Position numbers and translations under genes: made by a program. The notes under the pieces are model-generated. The model saw only the letters and a program-made list of their open reading frames with translations. It was not told the DNA's origin and ran no database searches. From Margaritispora aquatica (taxonomy: Eukaryota; Ascomycota; Leotiomycetes; Helotiales; Discinellaceae): a stretch of 64,000 nucleotides of DNA. Location: NCBI GenBank assembly GCA_007644065.1, contig VJWN01000031.1, forward strand, positions 186,001 to 250,000, in the 5' to 3' direction. Shown piece by piece: positions 28,418 through 39,414 of this stretch; the first letter of the stretch is position 1; each line of letters starts with the position of its first letter.

Positions 28418-29194
28418 CTTTGCGTGATGTCTCAAATAGTTCTGTAGGACGAGGAAAAATGAAAGATATTTTGAGGTGTGGTTGGGTTGAATATAAGAAG
28501 CATGCTTCGTAGCGCAAGGCGTTTTCAGCTTTGCCAAGCCCCAATGCGTGGTGGTTATTTGAGGACCAATCAATACACGTGAAAAAAGCATCTGAGGCAC
28601 CATCAGGCACTTTGAATCCTGATGTCTCATTGCTCGTTACACAGATGGAGGGGTAGAAAATCATGTGACCTGCCCCTTTCTTAAGCGAACCTAGCCCTTC
28701 ACGTTTCGCTCATCATAACACTTGATCAGATCTTGAACACTTTCATCTTAAGCCATACTTCAATAATTGGAAAGGTTTAGGAGCTCGGGGGTCGACAGTG
28801 GCAGGCCATGCCGGGGGTTTGTGCAGCTTCATGGCAGTCCTATCACGCACCAGCCTCCCCTCGTCCTGTGCAAATACGTAAAATTATCGGGTCAAAATCT
28901 AGGTCTACAACAAAGCCAGCACACTTCCAACAGACAGGTAGCCCAATTTATTGTTCGTCAGACACCCAGGAGGTAGCCTGCTAACAATGGCTTTGTCGCA
29001 ACTCGAAATCAGGAGTCGAAGGACAGAGAAAATCAAGGCCACGTCTCACTCTGCACAAAGACTAGAACAGAACAGCTCGAGGACTAGCTGCTGAGGCCAT
29101 TGATTGGGTCTACTACTGAACAGAGCCTGGCTAGAACAGTGTATGGTCAGAGAGTATATCATACCAGAATTTCGCTGATAGATGCTACTTCTTC
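28418..29194. other. Intergenic, no gene seen
   Basis: About 780 bp upstream of the ZZ gene. Short open frames only, no motifs. Confidence 0.45.
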
Positions 29195-29356
29195 ATCCTT
29201 TCGATCCAATCCAGATTTGAACTCATCCAATTCAGAGCCAAAAGAGTAATTCAATCAAAGCCAGGCCAAACCAAGCGAATCCAAACCAAGTCAATCCAAT
29301 TCAATTCAATTCAATCCAATCCAAATCAACCCAGTTCAAACCAAGCCAATCCAAAA
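29195..29356 (+). repeat. CAA/CCAAT-rich degenerate pentanucleotide tract
   Basis: About 160 bp of repeated AATCCAA, AATTCAA and AACCAAG units. It ends immediately before an ATG at 29357. The composition matches the CAAT-rich leader found before grg-1 in this same window. Confidence 0.7.
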
Positions 29357-29566
29357 ATGGCATCCAAATCGCATACCAAGTCTCCATCATGCCCTCCCAA
29401 TTGCCCATCCTGCTGGTCCGAGTCCTCCGCCGCAGTGCGCAGCATCCCAGAGCGTGAGAGGCATGGCAAATCCGCTGGGTCACGCAAGCAAGCCTCGCAT
29501 AAGGCTTTGAAGGTTGCGCGTGCAGAGGAGCGGGATGCAAAGATCCTTGCGCGTGAGAGTGTGTGA
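29357..29566 (+). CDS. Possible small basic protein, unknown function
   Basis: 69 aa, single exon. The ATG has a good context (CCAAAAATGGC) and sits at the end of the CAA-rich tract. The protein starts with a Ser/Pro/Cys stretch (KSPSCPPNCPSCWSE, a CxxxCxxC arrangement) and ends in a charged helix rich in Lys/Arg/Ala/Glu (KALKVARAEERDAKILARES). I do not recognise it. No signal peptide or TM segment. The leader and context favour a real gene; the short length and lack of a known family keep confidence low. Downstream sequence is AT-rich and gene-free until 30194. Confidence 0.4.
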   Translation: MASKSHTKSPSCPPNCPSCWSESSAAVRSIPERERHGKSAGSRKQASHKALKVARAEERDAKILARESV

Positions 29567-30193
29567 GATGATGAATATGATGATTGTGGTGATCGTGATT
29601 CTGATGTCGTGGAGGAGAATGAAGGGGATAGGAGATATTAAGAGAAGAATGAGGCCGGGAATGTGTGAGAATGAGTTGTTGAATTTCAGAGTGAAGTGGA
29701 AAATTGGGAAAGAAAAAAAAATGCTGATTTGCTGATTTAGAACGGGAGTTAAAAGGGCTCTTTTATGATTTGAGGACTCAGGAGTTGTTGCATACAAGAT
29801 ATTTTGGTGGTGGAGGTGTTAATAAATAGTAGATTCAATTTTCAATAAGGTGAGGGCAAATGATCAGTGCCTACCTCATCGTTTCATTGTTGAGTATCCA
29901 TGATGAAAAGCTCTTCGAAATTAAGCGAGTAAACAAAGGAGTCATGAAGATGCCGCTTCTATCAAGTATGCAAGCATGGATAAATTTTCTTATATCAGGG
30001 AAGAGCAATGGAGCGCGAGATGCATCAATAAGTGTGTAATCAAGTTTGTTGTGATCCTTGGCTATAGATCGTGGTTGGTACAATAAAACGCAAAAGTCGC
30101 TTCATTAAAACCAATAGTCCGCACCAAACGCTTCCTCTTGCTCTGTCATAGAATGGCTTCTTATATCCACCACACTTGAGACTTGTATTCGAA
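29567..30193. other. Intergenic, no gene seen
   Basis: About 630 bp of purine-rich then AT-rich sequence before the 3' end of the sugar transporter. Nothing identified. Confidence 0.45.
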
Positions 30194-32219
30194 TCAAGCA
30201 CCACCCTCCCTATGCTCAAACTGCATAGTCTTCTCCTCACCACTCTTGAAATCACTTCCACCATCACCATCCTCACTGCCACTAACAATCATGCCCAACC
30301 TGCGTCTAATATCCTCAATGCGCGCAATATCAGCCGCACCCTGATTCCCGCCGAAAATCTTATCCATCTCTTCAATACGGAGGCCTTTTGTCTCCGGAAC
30401 GCAGAAATACACCCACACGATGAGAATCAGGCAGAAGGCGAGGAAGAAGTAGAATGTGCCAAAGGTGATGGCTTTGAGCATGCGGGGCGTGATGAGTGCT
30501 ACGATGAACTATGGCGAGAGTAGTGTTAGCTGGGTGTTGGATAAAATGGAACCACAGGACGTACGTTTGTGAGCCAGTTTGTGGCGATTGAGACACCGAC
30601 TGCTTTACCTCGGACGCCGGGTGGGAAGATTTCGGAGGGCATGATCCAATTCACACAGCCTATTTGATAGATTAGTTTCGTTGTATTAAAGGGAAGTGCG
30701 TAATGACATACCGATGCTAAATGCGAAATTGGAAATGAAGAACCAGATGAATACAGCAGCCGCCCAGCCAGCAGCGCGGTTCTCCTCCCATTTGTGCTCA
30801 TAGACCGCATACAGAGTTCCGACAATCAGATGCGCGATACTCATGTTGATGGCACCAATGATCAGAACCTTGCGTCTGCCCCATCGATCAAGGAACATGA
30901 TAGCCGGGATAGTTGAGAAAAAGTTAATAACTCCGACCACACCAGTTGCGAGGAGATCCACGCTGTTGCCCGTGAGTCCGATTGCAGTGAAGATCTGGGG
31001 AGCGTAGTAGATGATTGCATTGATACCAGTGAACTGCTGGATAATCTGAAGCAAACACGCAATAACAAGACGGCGGTTCAAGTGGCGAACAGTGAAGAGC
31101 TCCTTGTATTGCTTCCAGGCCAGGTTGAAGCGAGTATGGTTTCCAGGGAATCTTGCGATAACCGACTCATTGTCAAAGATACATGCTGCCTTGATGTCAA
31201 GGATTTCGAGACGAATGCGAGGATCATCAGCTGGCACACGGCGAACTCGAATAAGTGTTGCAAGAGCTTCCTCTTCCCGACCTAGAATGCATTAGCGCTC
31301 TATCCCTCACAAAAGATCGAGCATGCGCATACCTTTGCTCATCAGCCATCTTGGACTGTATGGCAGAAACATAGTACCAGCCGCAAGAATGAGGGAGGGA
31401 AGACATTGAAGAGCGAGAGGAAAGCGCCAAGCAACAGGACTTTGTCCATCACCAGTTCCGCCAATATGCTGGGTACCATAATCGAGCCTTTCCAATTAGC
31501 TTGAGGTTATCATCTCTGGAATAGTCACTTACCAGAAAGCGATCATAATACCAACAGTGATGCCCAATTGCTGAAGTGCAATCAAGCTTCCTCGAATATT
31601 TGGAGGCGCAAGCTCGCCTAGGTATAGGGGAACCACCATTGACAGCTGGCCGATGGAGAATCCAGCGATGAAACGACCAACAAAGATCATTGCAGTGTTA
31701 ACAGCAGCTGCCTGAATTATAGAACCAACCAAGAAGATGATGTTGGCGAGAAGGAGATCCCATCGGCGAGAGATGCGATCTGCAATAGGTCCATTGATGA
31801 AAGCTCCAAACATCGCTCCAAGTGTCAAAACTGCAACCATCCATCCTTGAAGAGTTGGGTCATTCGCGAGAGAGGGAAATTGCTTCGCCTATTGCTTGAT
31901 TAGCAGTTGCAAGTTTGTACTAGGGAGCGTTACTGACAAAATTGTTCATGACCAGAACGCCGGATATTACTCCCTGATCATATCTGCGAAGACATTGAGT
32001 TAGAAGTCATGCATCGAAGATTATAGAGATGCTTACCCAAAAAGCACACCTCCAATACTAGCGAAGCATGCAATCGAAAAGATGAAAGGCTCTTTGTAAA
32101 GTCCCTTGTATCCTTTTCGAAATCAGTTCCCAAAGTTCAAATTCATCCCACCACAACGTACCAGCTGGGCCATAGGAAAGATCCAAGTCGCTTGCGACAG
32201 CAACTCCGCCACCGACCAT
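30194..32219 (-). CDS. MFS sugar/polyol:H+ symporter (SP family)
   Basis: Minus-strand exons 32219..32162, 32112..32037, 31983..31938, 31888..31533, 31487..31333, 31281..30712, 30659..30565, 30508..30194; 556 aa. Every junction reconstructs a sugar-porter motif: GGVLFGYDQGVISGVLVM in TM1, GPIADRISRRWDLLLAN (loop 2-3), VPLYLGELAPPNIRGSLIAL, LPYSPRWLMSKGREEEAL (PESPR-type motif with YSPR), QQFTGINAIIYYAPQIF, FLDRWGRRKVLI and FCVPETKGLRIEEMD. So it is a complete 12-TM hexose/pentose/polyol transporter of the plasma membrane. The exact substrate is not readable, but divergence from a polyol dehydrogenase and a nearby Gal4-type factor suggest a sugar alcohol or pentose. The C-terminal tail is acidic and long, as in fungal members. 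Confidence 0.93.
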
Positions 32220-32680
32220 GTTGAAGTATTTCAATGAGGATAAAAGGTGAGATTTAGGATGATGGCGCAGCCAGACTTCTTTGGCACTTGGTCGATAAGA
32301 TACCGGTTGTGAGTAAAGGAGAAATTACTGTAGCGGATGATACTGTTGACGAGGAACAAGAAATGATCTTCGGTCTCGAGATATCACGTTCAATATATAC
32401 TCCATCTCCTCATCATAAAACATGGAGAATAGCCCTACCCCAGACTCCCCACACTTGGCCAGGGAATTGACTACCCATCAGTAAGCGAAACAAGTTCGGG
32501 GCAGAGCCGGCCGCTGAGCAGTGCAAGATGTCGGAGGACTGTCAGCGATGCATGGAATCCCAGATACTCCACACTCCACAGTGTAGGAAGACTGTGCCCC
32601 GACGCTAAATACTCAGGGGCAAGTCGGTTTCTGGGGTACTTGAATCATAAAAACCTGTTATTGGATATCCCACTTTAGGT

Positions 32681-32697
32681 CGGCGTGATCCTCTCCG
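32681..32697. promoter_or_regulatory. Gal4-type zinc-cluster binding site CGG-N11-CCG
   Basis: CGG at 32681-32683 and CCG at 32695-32697 with exactly 11 bases between, extended by T and A on the outside (TCGG...CCGA). This is the arrangement bound by Gal4-like Zn2Cys6 homodimers. The Gal4-like regulator encoded about 2 kb away is the obvious candidate (inference). Confidence 0.45.
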
Positions 32698-32856
32698 ACA
32701 CATTGTGTCATGCCCAGAATTCACGTGACGTAAAGTCTTGGATTCATCGGGGCACAGCTCTCCTATGCTGTATCACCAGAGGGGGAAAGATTCGTTAAGC
32801 GGGGAGCATCCAATTAGTTTGGAGAAGCACCCGTTGGTGGGGTCGAGAGGTCCTCA

Positions 32857-32863
32857 TATATAA
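32857..32863 (+). promoter_or_regulatory. Putative TATA box of the dehydrogenase
   Basis: TATATAA about 90 bp before the ATG at 32955. Confidence 0.45.
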
Positions 32864-32954
32864 GAGCTCTAGCACAGAAATGAAAAGTACAGATTCAACT
32901 CATTCCGTCTACCTACTTCTACTACTCGAAATTTCAATATCTGCATAATCAATA

Positions 32955-34289
32955 ATGCCTTCAAACGATAGCGGAGCCATCAATGGCACAAATGCAGTCA
33001 AATATGTTGTACCAAAGGAGATGAAGGCAATTCGGTACACGAAAATAAAGGAGTATTCTCTGGTTACTATGCCTGTTCCAGAACCAAAAGGGCACGAGAT
33101 CTTGATCAAAGGTATGGTTTTTTCGAGTGTGCGAGAGCTTTACTAACATGTATATAGTGAAATCTGCGGGTATCTGCGGAACAGTAAGTGGCTATTTGAT
33201 TTCTTATCTTAAAAGAAGCACCTCATCGAGCGCTCTCAGTACTGGATGCTGACACCATCGCAGGACATCCACATTCACAACGGCGACTTTGATTCCGGAT
33301 TGACACAAGGGAAACAAGTCGTGACTGGACATGAGACAAGTGGTATTGTCGTCAAGATCGGAGAGCACGTCAAAGGTTTCAAGCTCGGTGATAAGGTGAC
33401 CGCAGACAACTCGGAGCTTTGTGGATACTGCCATTACTGTCGGCAAGGCAAGCTGTTGTATTGCGAAAACTTTCTTGCCCATGGTGTCCACAGTAAGTAA
33501 AAAAATTAAGAGCCCAATAAAATCTTCGCTAATTACGAAATATAGTCGATGGTGGTTTCGCCGAATACTGTGCATATCCAGCAGAGAAACTATTCCATTT
33601 CGAGAACCTGTCATGGGAAGAAGCCTCCCTCTTCGAAGCAGCATCTTGCGCTGTTCATGGCATGGACAGAATTCGGCCAGAAGTCGGATCCAATATTCTT
33701 TTGATAGGTGCTGGGCCAACAGGTTTATGTCTTGCTCAATTATTGAAAGCCAATGGTGGCGCACATCTGGTACTGGCTTCAAACGAAGGTCCCAAAATGG
33801 AATTGGCCAAGAAGTTGAACGCAGCAGATGAATATATCGAGCTGAGACGTGACGATCCTTCAAAGCAGTGGGAGGACTTGAAGGTCAAGTATCCTTACGG
33901 GTTTGATGTTGTCGTCGAAGCATCTGGATCTCATGCACTTCTGGAGAAGGCAATTGATTACTGCACTCGAGGTGGCAAGCTCATTTATTATGGTGTGTAC
34001 GAGAAGGAAGCCCTCATCAAGGTCCGCCCTGCCAGGGTGTTCTCGGATGAAATAACTATGATTGGGTATGTGATTTTGTGCCTTCCAAGCCCACGGGAAC
34101 TGAGCTGACTATTTTCACAGATCATTCTCGGAGATGTGGTGCTTACCACGAGCTGTGCAGTATCTCGAGTCAAGGAAGGTTGATGTTAGAGGGATTGTTA
34201 CCAACACATATAAATTAGAGGATTTCTCTAAGGCACTGGATGCGGTCCGCAGCAAGAATTGCATCAAGGCAGCCATAATTTTCGATTAG
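32955..34289 (+). CDS. Zinc-dependent medium-chain polyol dehydrogenase (D-arabinitol/sorbitol dehydrogenase-like)
   Basis: Exons 32955..33111, 33158..33183, 33264..33492, 33546..34065, 34121..34289; 366 aa. Oxidises a secondary alcohol of a sugar alcohol with NAD(P)+. Catalytic zinc site: Cys59 in GICGTDIHIH and His84-Glu85 in TGHETSG. Structural zinc site: Cys114, 117, 120 and 128 in CGYCHYCRQGKLLYC. Rossmann loop: LLIGAGPTGLCLAQLL. The 26-nt second exon encodes the segment holding the catalytic cysteine, so an unspliced reading loses it. Closest to fungal arabinitol dehydrogenase-like MDRs by general pattern, but the substrate is not proven. It shares a promoter with the sugar transporter, and its stop lies 68 bp from the stop of the Zn2Cys6 factor, which suggests a small polyol utilisation locus. 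Confidence 0.92.
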
Positions 34290-34357
34290 ATATGATAGCA
34301 ATAAATCTGTTTGATATGACTGATTTTGGTATGAAAGCCAGAAGTGAATTTTTTTGT

Positions 34358-37034
34358 TTATATTTGCGGATCGTTCCAGTTGAAGTTCATGTCGAAATCA
34401 TTCAGATCGTAGAACTCTCCTGGGATGTAGTCAAACTGCTCCTGCTCCTGAGTACCAGGAAATCCATACACACCATCAAACAGATTGTTCATAGGTGGCC
34501 CATCGAGGAAAAGTTGTAAACCAGGATCGGCAGAGTATATTTGGTGCTCTGTGAGAGGTATGTCATGCTCATTAAATGGATTGGCGTTGAGATGATCAGG
34601 AAAGGGTTGTGGAATTATGTTGGAATCCTTGGAAGATTGGTGGCCATTTGATCCTAGATTCTGATGATGGGTATGAATTCGATCCAAAACAGCTATGCAC
34701 CGAAGAGCAGCAGGGTTTGTAACTCCGAGTTGTGAGAGACATTCTCGGGATTCGTTGATTGAGATTCTCCACGCTTCTGCCTGTTCGTCATCCGGCAATT
34801 GTAGCAAGCCGAAGTCGAGAACCAGGACGGCTTGGAAAAGGAAGTACGTAGCGTACCAGCTCAAGCCTTGATGCAGTCTTCCATTGGTCGAGCAAAAGCT
34901 ACATATTGATCTGACAGACTCCAATGCGACTTGGATATACTTCTGGACTGAAAGTTCACTTCGAGTTCTAAGTCGGTTGATTTTCTGACCCCCACGCCAG
35001 AGCATCATGCGTAAGTTTTGCTCTTTCCAGAAGATGACAGCTCGTGGGCCGTGGAACCACTAGATTATTATCAGCATGCAATTAATTCAAGGCAGGTGAT
35101 ATCAGATATTGATAAAATATTATGTTGGTTGAGGTTGAAGAGATATGAATGTGAAAGCAATAGGTACAGAAAAGGAGCTTTACCGATGCTGTTTCCATGT
35201 CAGTGAAATATGACGGCAGTGACACTCGCCATTGTATGAGTTGTTCTTCGAATTTGAGTGCCATGTCTTCGCTTATAGTAGCATTCACAATATGTGCTGC
35301 GAGAAATTCATTGTAAATCTTGTTCGCAATGATGCACAGCCGAGCTTGAGCAATCATGGCAGAATACGTTGTTGGATAATCTACTGGGGGAGGTAGCTGG
35401 ACTGCCACATCGTCGGACGTAAAGTACTGCAACAGTTAGCAAGTTCTTTATAGCTAAAAGCTAGACTTACTAAGTCGTCGAAATTCTCAGGCAACTTAAC
35501 ATCAATGAATGCATCTGAGGCGGTTGTGGGTCGACCCATGGTGATGCTGAAGCCTGAGTCGACCATATAGAGGATCCACCAAACTCGCCTCCTGATTTCT
35601 TTGCTCAGTGTATTTTGATGGCTATCGGTAGCCGGTATTTCTCGATGCAGGCCTAGACCGAGAGCCATTCGAAAGGCAATACCTACCATATTGTAACCAG
35701 TATTCGGCCGATCTCGCTTTTGCAGATAGTTTCCCTAAACTTGCGTCAATTGGTTGCCATAACTTGACGATCAATATTGCACACCATGAGTAGAAATGCT
35801 TGAACACCAGTCAACGTTCCGGATTCCAGCATACCTGCGGACATCCGTGACCGGGCAGCAAGATAGTAAGGTGAATCGGCATGGTCTTCTCCAGAGCTCA
35901 AGACCCAATGGCCGATAGCGAGTACAGTATAGAACACTAACTGCCAGGTCGATGTATTTGGTATTTCTGATCTATTCGCATAGTCATCTCGAAACAGCTG
36001 ACTATGTAAAACGGGATACGACGTATTGTATAGTAGAAAATATGCATCAATCAGGCCATCCGTGATTGCTGTAGATGCGAGCTGACCCTCTAAAAGCAGC
36101 ACACCAGACCCAGATCGTGGCCGCTGGGTAGCGATCAATTTGGAAATTTCGTTCTTCGCTGGCTCGTCTAATGGACCTTTCAAAGAGAGAAGCGAGCAAA
36201 TTGTTTGAAGCATACTGGAACCAGCACTACTTCCTACCTCAAGTGTTAGTTATGTGAGTGTAAGCTTCGTTGGATTGCATACCTAGATATCCAGACCCGC
36301 CTGGCTCAGTAGAGAGTAACGCCATGCCGTCCTGAAGCGAGTGTACGACCTCTTCAGCAGACAATGGTGTCTCGTGCCATTCATAATCATGAGATGATCC
36401 AGGACTCGCTTCATCTAGCTGTTGTGGACTTCTTGGACTTGCTTTTGCCACCGGCTGACGATCCGCTGGTAATCCATTTTCGAGAAGATTTTCGATATCG
36501 ACATCAGGATTGAGAGATTTCAATAATGCGGTTAATTTTAAGCATCTGCTTTCCGACGCATCCAAATTTCTTAGTCAAAAGTCAGCGGCGTGTGTGTAAT
36601 GTGAGGAATTAGTGGCCTGACTTCCGTGTTAAAGGTGTTCGAATAGGTCGAGCCGTATATACACAGGACCTTTGGGTTCTGACACAAAACGAGCAGGGTG
36701 TTTCTCCAGAACACTTCGCGCATAGATGATCAGCCGAGGGTGTAAAAGGTCATCAAGGTTGGTAAACAAACCTTGCTTTTCCTCTTCTAAATGAAGGGTG
36801 GTGGATTAGTTGTCGTTCTCAACCAATAGCATTTTCATTCAAGTGGCTCTTCGAGTCTCTGACATACCTGACATGCAAGACACTTCAATGCCATTAGCCG
36901 TTAGCTATTCCCGCATACTGTGCTATTAGGGAACCACCTACCGCTTTCAGTTGCTGTGCAGATGACTCTCCTTGCCCTTGGTTAAGGAAGCCAGCTAGGA
37001 GCTGTAAATCATCCGAAGCTGTTGGCGAAGGCAT
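34358..37034 (-). CDS. Gal4-like Zn2Cys6 transcription factor with fungal_trans domain; zinc cluster split by microexons
   Basis: Minus-strand exons 37034..36942, 36882..36868 (15 nt), 36786..36772 (15 nt), 36713..36622, 36569..36283, 36233..35785, 35734..35471, 35426..35184, 35059..34358; 719 aa. The zinc cluster reads CLACQ | KRKSK | CSGETPCSFCVRTQRSC over exons 2, 3 and 4 (Cys 32, 35, 42, 48, 51, 58), followed by the basic linker ARPIRTPLTRK and the dimerisation segment NLDASESRCLKL and LLKSLNPDVDIENLL. The fungal_trans middle homology region follows (DRPNTGYNMVGIAFRMALGL, RRVWWILYMVDSGFSITMGR). The C-terminus is acidic and Asn/Asp/Phe-rich, as in an activation domain. The nine exons total exactly 2160 nt. 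Likely nuclear activator of the adjacent transporter and dehydrogenase (inference from position and the CGG-N11-CCG site). Confidence 0.88.
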
Positions 37035-37808
37035 TGTTTGTACTTTCACCCGGTATGTGTTGACATGAATATATGAAATTGAGACTCGAAGGTGGTTACC
37101 AATCATTAGACTTCATCTCAAGCTCCGGTAGACTGGACACGAGATCCGGTCAAGTCTGACAATGCGGGGACTCCAAGGGTGGGGCTGAATAAGGGTAGGG
37201 TAGGGAAACGAAGACTTGAGAGGGGATCCAGGCCAGGCCAAATGGTTTGGTGACAATCGAACTATTCATCGAACTATTCATAATGGCATCCATTTATCAC
37301 AATTAACAGAAGAATAGAAATATAAAGACTTCCTCCCGAAACTGGCCATAATTAAAATCAGACCAATCTAAAGAATATATTCCATGGTTCAAGTTGAGGG
37401 AGCTGAGCTGTGGAGGAAATGATCTACAGGGACAAATAACAGACCGAGGTTTATCCGATCTAGTGTCAATACACAACGACCTCCTCCTCAATTTCAACTT
37501 CAGACACCCACCGCATCCTGCAAGAAAACTCACAACCACCAAGACAACGGACCAGAGTGAGAATTAAGACGGCAGGTAGAATTAGATCTGCAACTGTGAA
37601 ATGGATCCTCCCACCCAATTGACAGGTAGGTCTCGAGAAACGAACGATCCACCACGGTCGACAGTCGTCCGCAATCATGGCAGCTAGGTACATTTCCACT
37701 TCTCACAAATTGTGAATGCTCTCTTAACTCTCTCTTCCCTCTCTTCTCTCTCCCTTTCCTCTCCAAAGTCCGCCTCATCTGCAAGCTCAGCTCAAACACA
37801 TCCAAATC
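37035..37808. other. Divergent intergenic region
   Basis: About 770 bp between the starts of the Zn2Cys6 factor and the P-loop kinase; presumably both promoters. Two CCGGT motifs lie 20 bp apart near 37123-37150. A C/T-rich stretch precedes the kinase ATG. No gene. Confidence 0.5.
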
Positions 37809-38498
37809 ATGGAGCCAATCTACCAATCCCTCACAAACAGAGCACTCGCCCTGCGCGCCCAACTCGAGCACGAAACCCCAACCCAAGAACGCATAGTTGT
37901 GATCCTCGCCGGGCCCCCAGGATCCGGCAAATCCACCATCGCAGAGCAAGTGATCCAGCGCCTGAACGAAACGTCCGCGATCCCATTCGCTGCCTCCCTC
38001 CCCATGGACGGCTTCCACCTCTCACGATCAACTCTCGATGCTCTGCCCAACAGCAAAGAAGCATACCTGCGCCGCGGGGCTGCGTGGACATTCGACTCAC
38101 ACGGCGTGTTGGAGCTCGTGGGCGCGCTCTCCATATCGCGGTTTGCGCCTGCTGGTGTCATACTCGCGCCGAGCTTCGACCATGCAGTTAAAGATCCTGT
38201 GGCGGATGGGGTGCGGATCACATCTGATGTCAAATTTATACTGCTGGAGGGGAACTATCTTTTGCTAGATGAGGAGCCGTGGAGGCAGATTGTGGATATG
38301 GTGGATGATGCGTGGTTTGTGGATGTGGATGCTGAGTTAGCGAAGGCGAGGATTGCGAAAAGGCATATTAAGAGTGGGATTGAGAATACTTGGGAAGCTG
38401 CTGTGAGGAGGGCGGAGAGCAATGATCTGTTGAATGGGGTGGAAATTAGAAAGAAACTGGTGCGGCCTGCTGTAGTGGTGCAGAGCGTGGAGGAGTGA
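37809..38498 (+). CDS. P-loop kinase of the uridine kinase/pantothenate kinase-like superfamily (Yfh7/FrcK-like)
   Basis: Single exon, 229 aa. Walker A LAGPPGSGKST (residues 33-43), substrate/Walker-B-like LPMDGFHLSRSTLD, lid region YLRRGAAWTFD, and ILLEGNYLLLDEEPW match the family that includes yeast Yfh7 and bacterial sugar-import-associated kinases. It should phosphorylate a small metabolite with ATP; the substrate is unknown. Full length, cytosolic, no targeting signal. Early codons are strongly C-ending, later ones G/T-ending, which is a composition shift within one exon and not a frame break. Start supported by the short distance to Walker A, usual for the family. Confidence 0.88.
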   Translation: MEPIYQSLTNRALALRAQLEHETPTQERIVVILAGPPGSGKSTIAEQVIQRLNETSAIPFAASLPMDGFHLSRSTLDALPNSKEAYLRRGAAWTFDSHGVLELVGALSISRFAPAGVILAPSFDHAVKDPVADGVRITSDVKFILLEGNYLLLDEEPWRQIVDMVDDAWFVDVDAELAKARIAKRHIKSGIENTWEAAVRRAESNDLLNGVEIRKKLVRPAVVVQSVEE

Positions 38499-38983
38499 TA
38501 GTTTTAACTGCTCCAAGTTAGCAGTGGTGGTTGGACAAATATGAGCTTTAGTTTACATGTTGCATCTTGTTCAACTTATATTCTCTTTTTTTTTCTTCTC
38601 TTGCCTTTTGCATATATCTGTTTTTGGAATACAAAAGCTTTCTGATTACGTTTCCTTCTAGCCATGAACAGATGCTTGTAGTCAGGCAAGTTTAACATAA
38701 CGTTTTTTTTATTTTGATGGAGAGCCAGTAGTCACTAAGCAAATATCATGCATGCAGATTGCCATTCAAGCAACCATGTCCAAATACCCTGAGAAAACTT
38801 AGTCGTTCCATGTCACATCATCCGTAACATTCCAAAATCTAGCAGCTCAATCAAAACAACAATTGTCCACTCGCACCACCGAAAACCTGTCGCTTGCAAA
38901 TTATACTGCAATCTCATTAGTCATCTAGGTATTACCAAAACTGAAACCCATAAAGTGACGAAGAGAAACAACTTACCTCAAGC
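38499..38983. other. Intergenic between convergent genes
   Basis: About 485 bp with T-rich runs near 38585 and 38700. Presumed terminators only. Confidence 0.5.
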
Positions 38984-39414
38984 TTAAAAGTTATTGCGAC
39001 AATAGGGAACCTTGTTGCTAGCCACATCGCACACTTGATGGTACCCACAGTATGCAGCGGGAGTCCATTCACCTTGGGAGGTACAGACATCCTGGCCTAG
39101 CATTAGCACATATTCTCTCTTTTCTCTCCATACTCTAAACATCTTCTATTCACGTGCTGAAAACGAATAAACGAAACAGCGAGATGGAGAGGGATAAAAG
39201 ACGAAAAGGCACGTACAATTCTGATCCGGCTGGGATCAACGCACAAATAAGTGCCAGGATCGCATACTGCGCGATTCTCGAGCTCAGCAGGGGCTTTGAG
39301 ACCTGCGCCTGCAACTGAAGCAGGGAGCGCAGCACTTGAGACGATAGTGCTGAAGGTGAGGAGAACGGCGAGAGAGAGGGAGAGGATACTGGTGATTGAG
39401 GTTGAGGACTGCAT
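38984..39414 (-). CDS. Small secreted cysteine-rich protein (effector-like)
   Basis: Minus-strand exons 39414..39217 and 39091..38984, 101 aa. A clear signal peptide (MQSSTSITSILSLSLAVLLT, cleavage probably after a VSSA-type site near residue 28) is followed by a short pro-like region ending ELENR, then six cysteines at residues 51, 58, 69, 81, 87 and 97: CDPGTYLC, DVCTSQGEWTPAAYCGYHQVC, PYCRNNF. The 125-bp intron (GTACGT to GGCCAG) is needed to bring in four of the six cysteines; the unspliced reading ends in a cysteine-poor tail. Even cysteine number suggests three disulfides. Such proteins are secreted during host or substrate interaction in many moulds, but the function of this one is unknown. 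The alternative acceptor at 39097 would break the frame. Confidence 0.82.

Larger units (their letters stand above)
32220..32954. promoter_or_regulatory. Shared divergent promoter of sugar transporter and polyol dehydrogenase
   Basis: 735 bp between two start codons facing away from each other. It contains a TATATAA box (32857-32863), about 90 bp upstream of the dehydrogenase ATG, and a perfect CGG-N11-CCG element (32681-32697). Confidence 0.65.
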
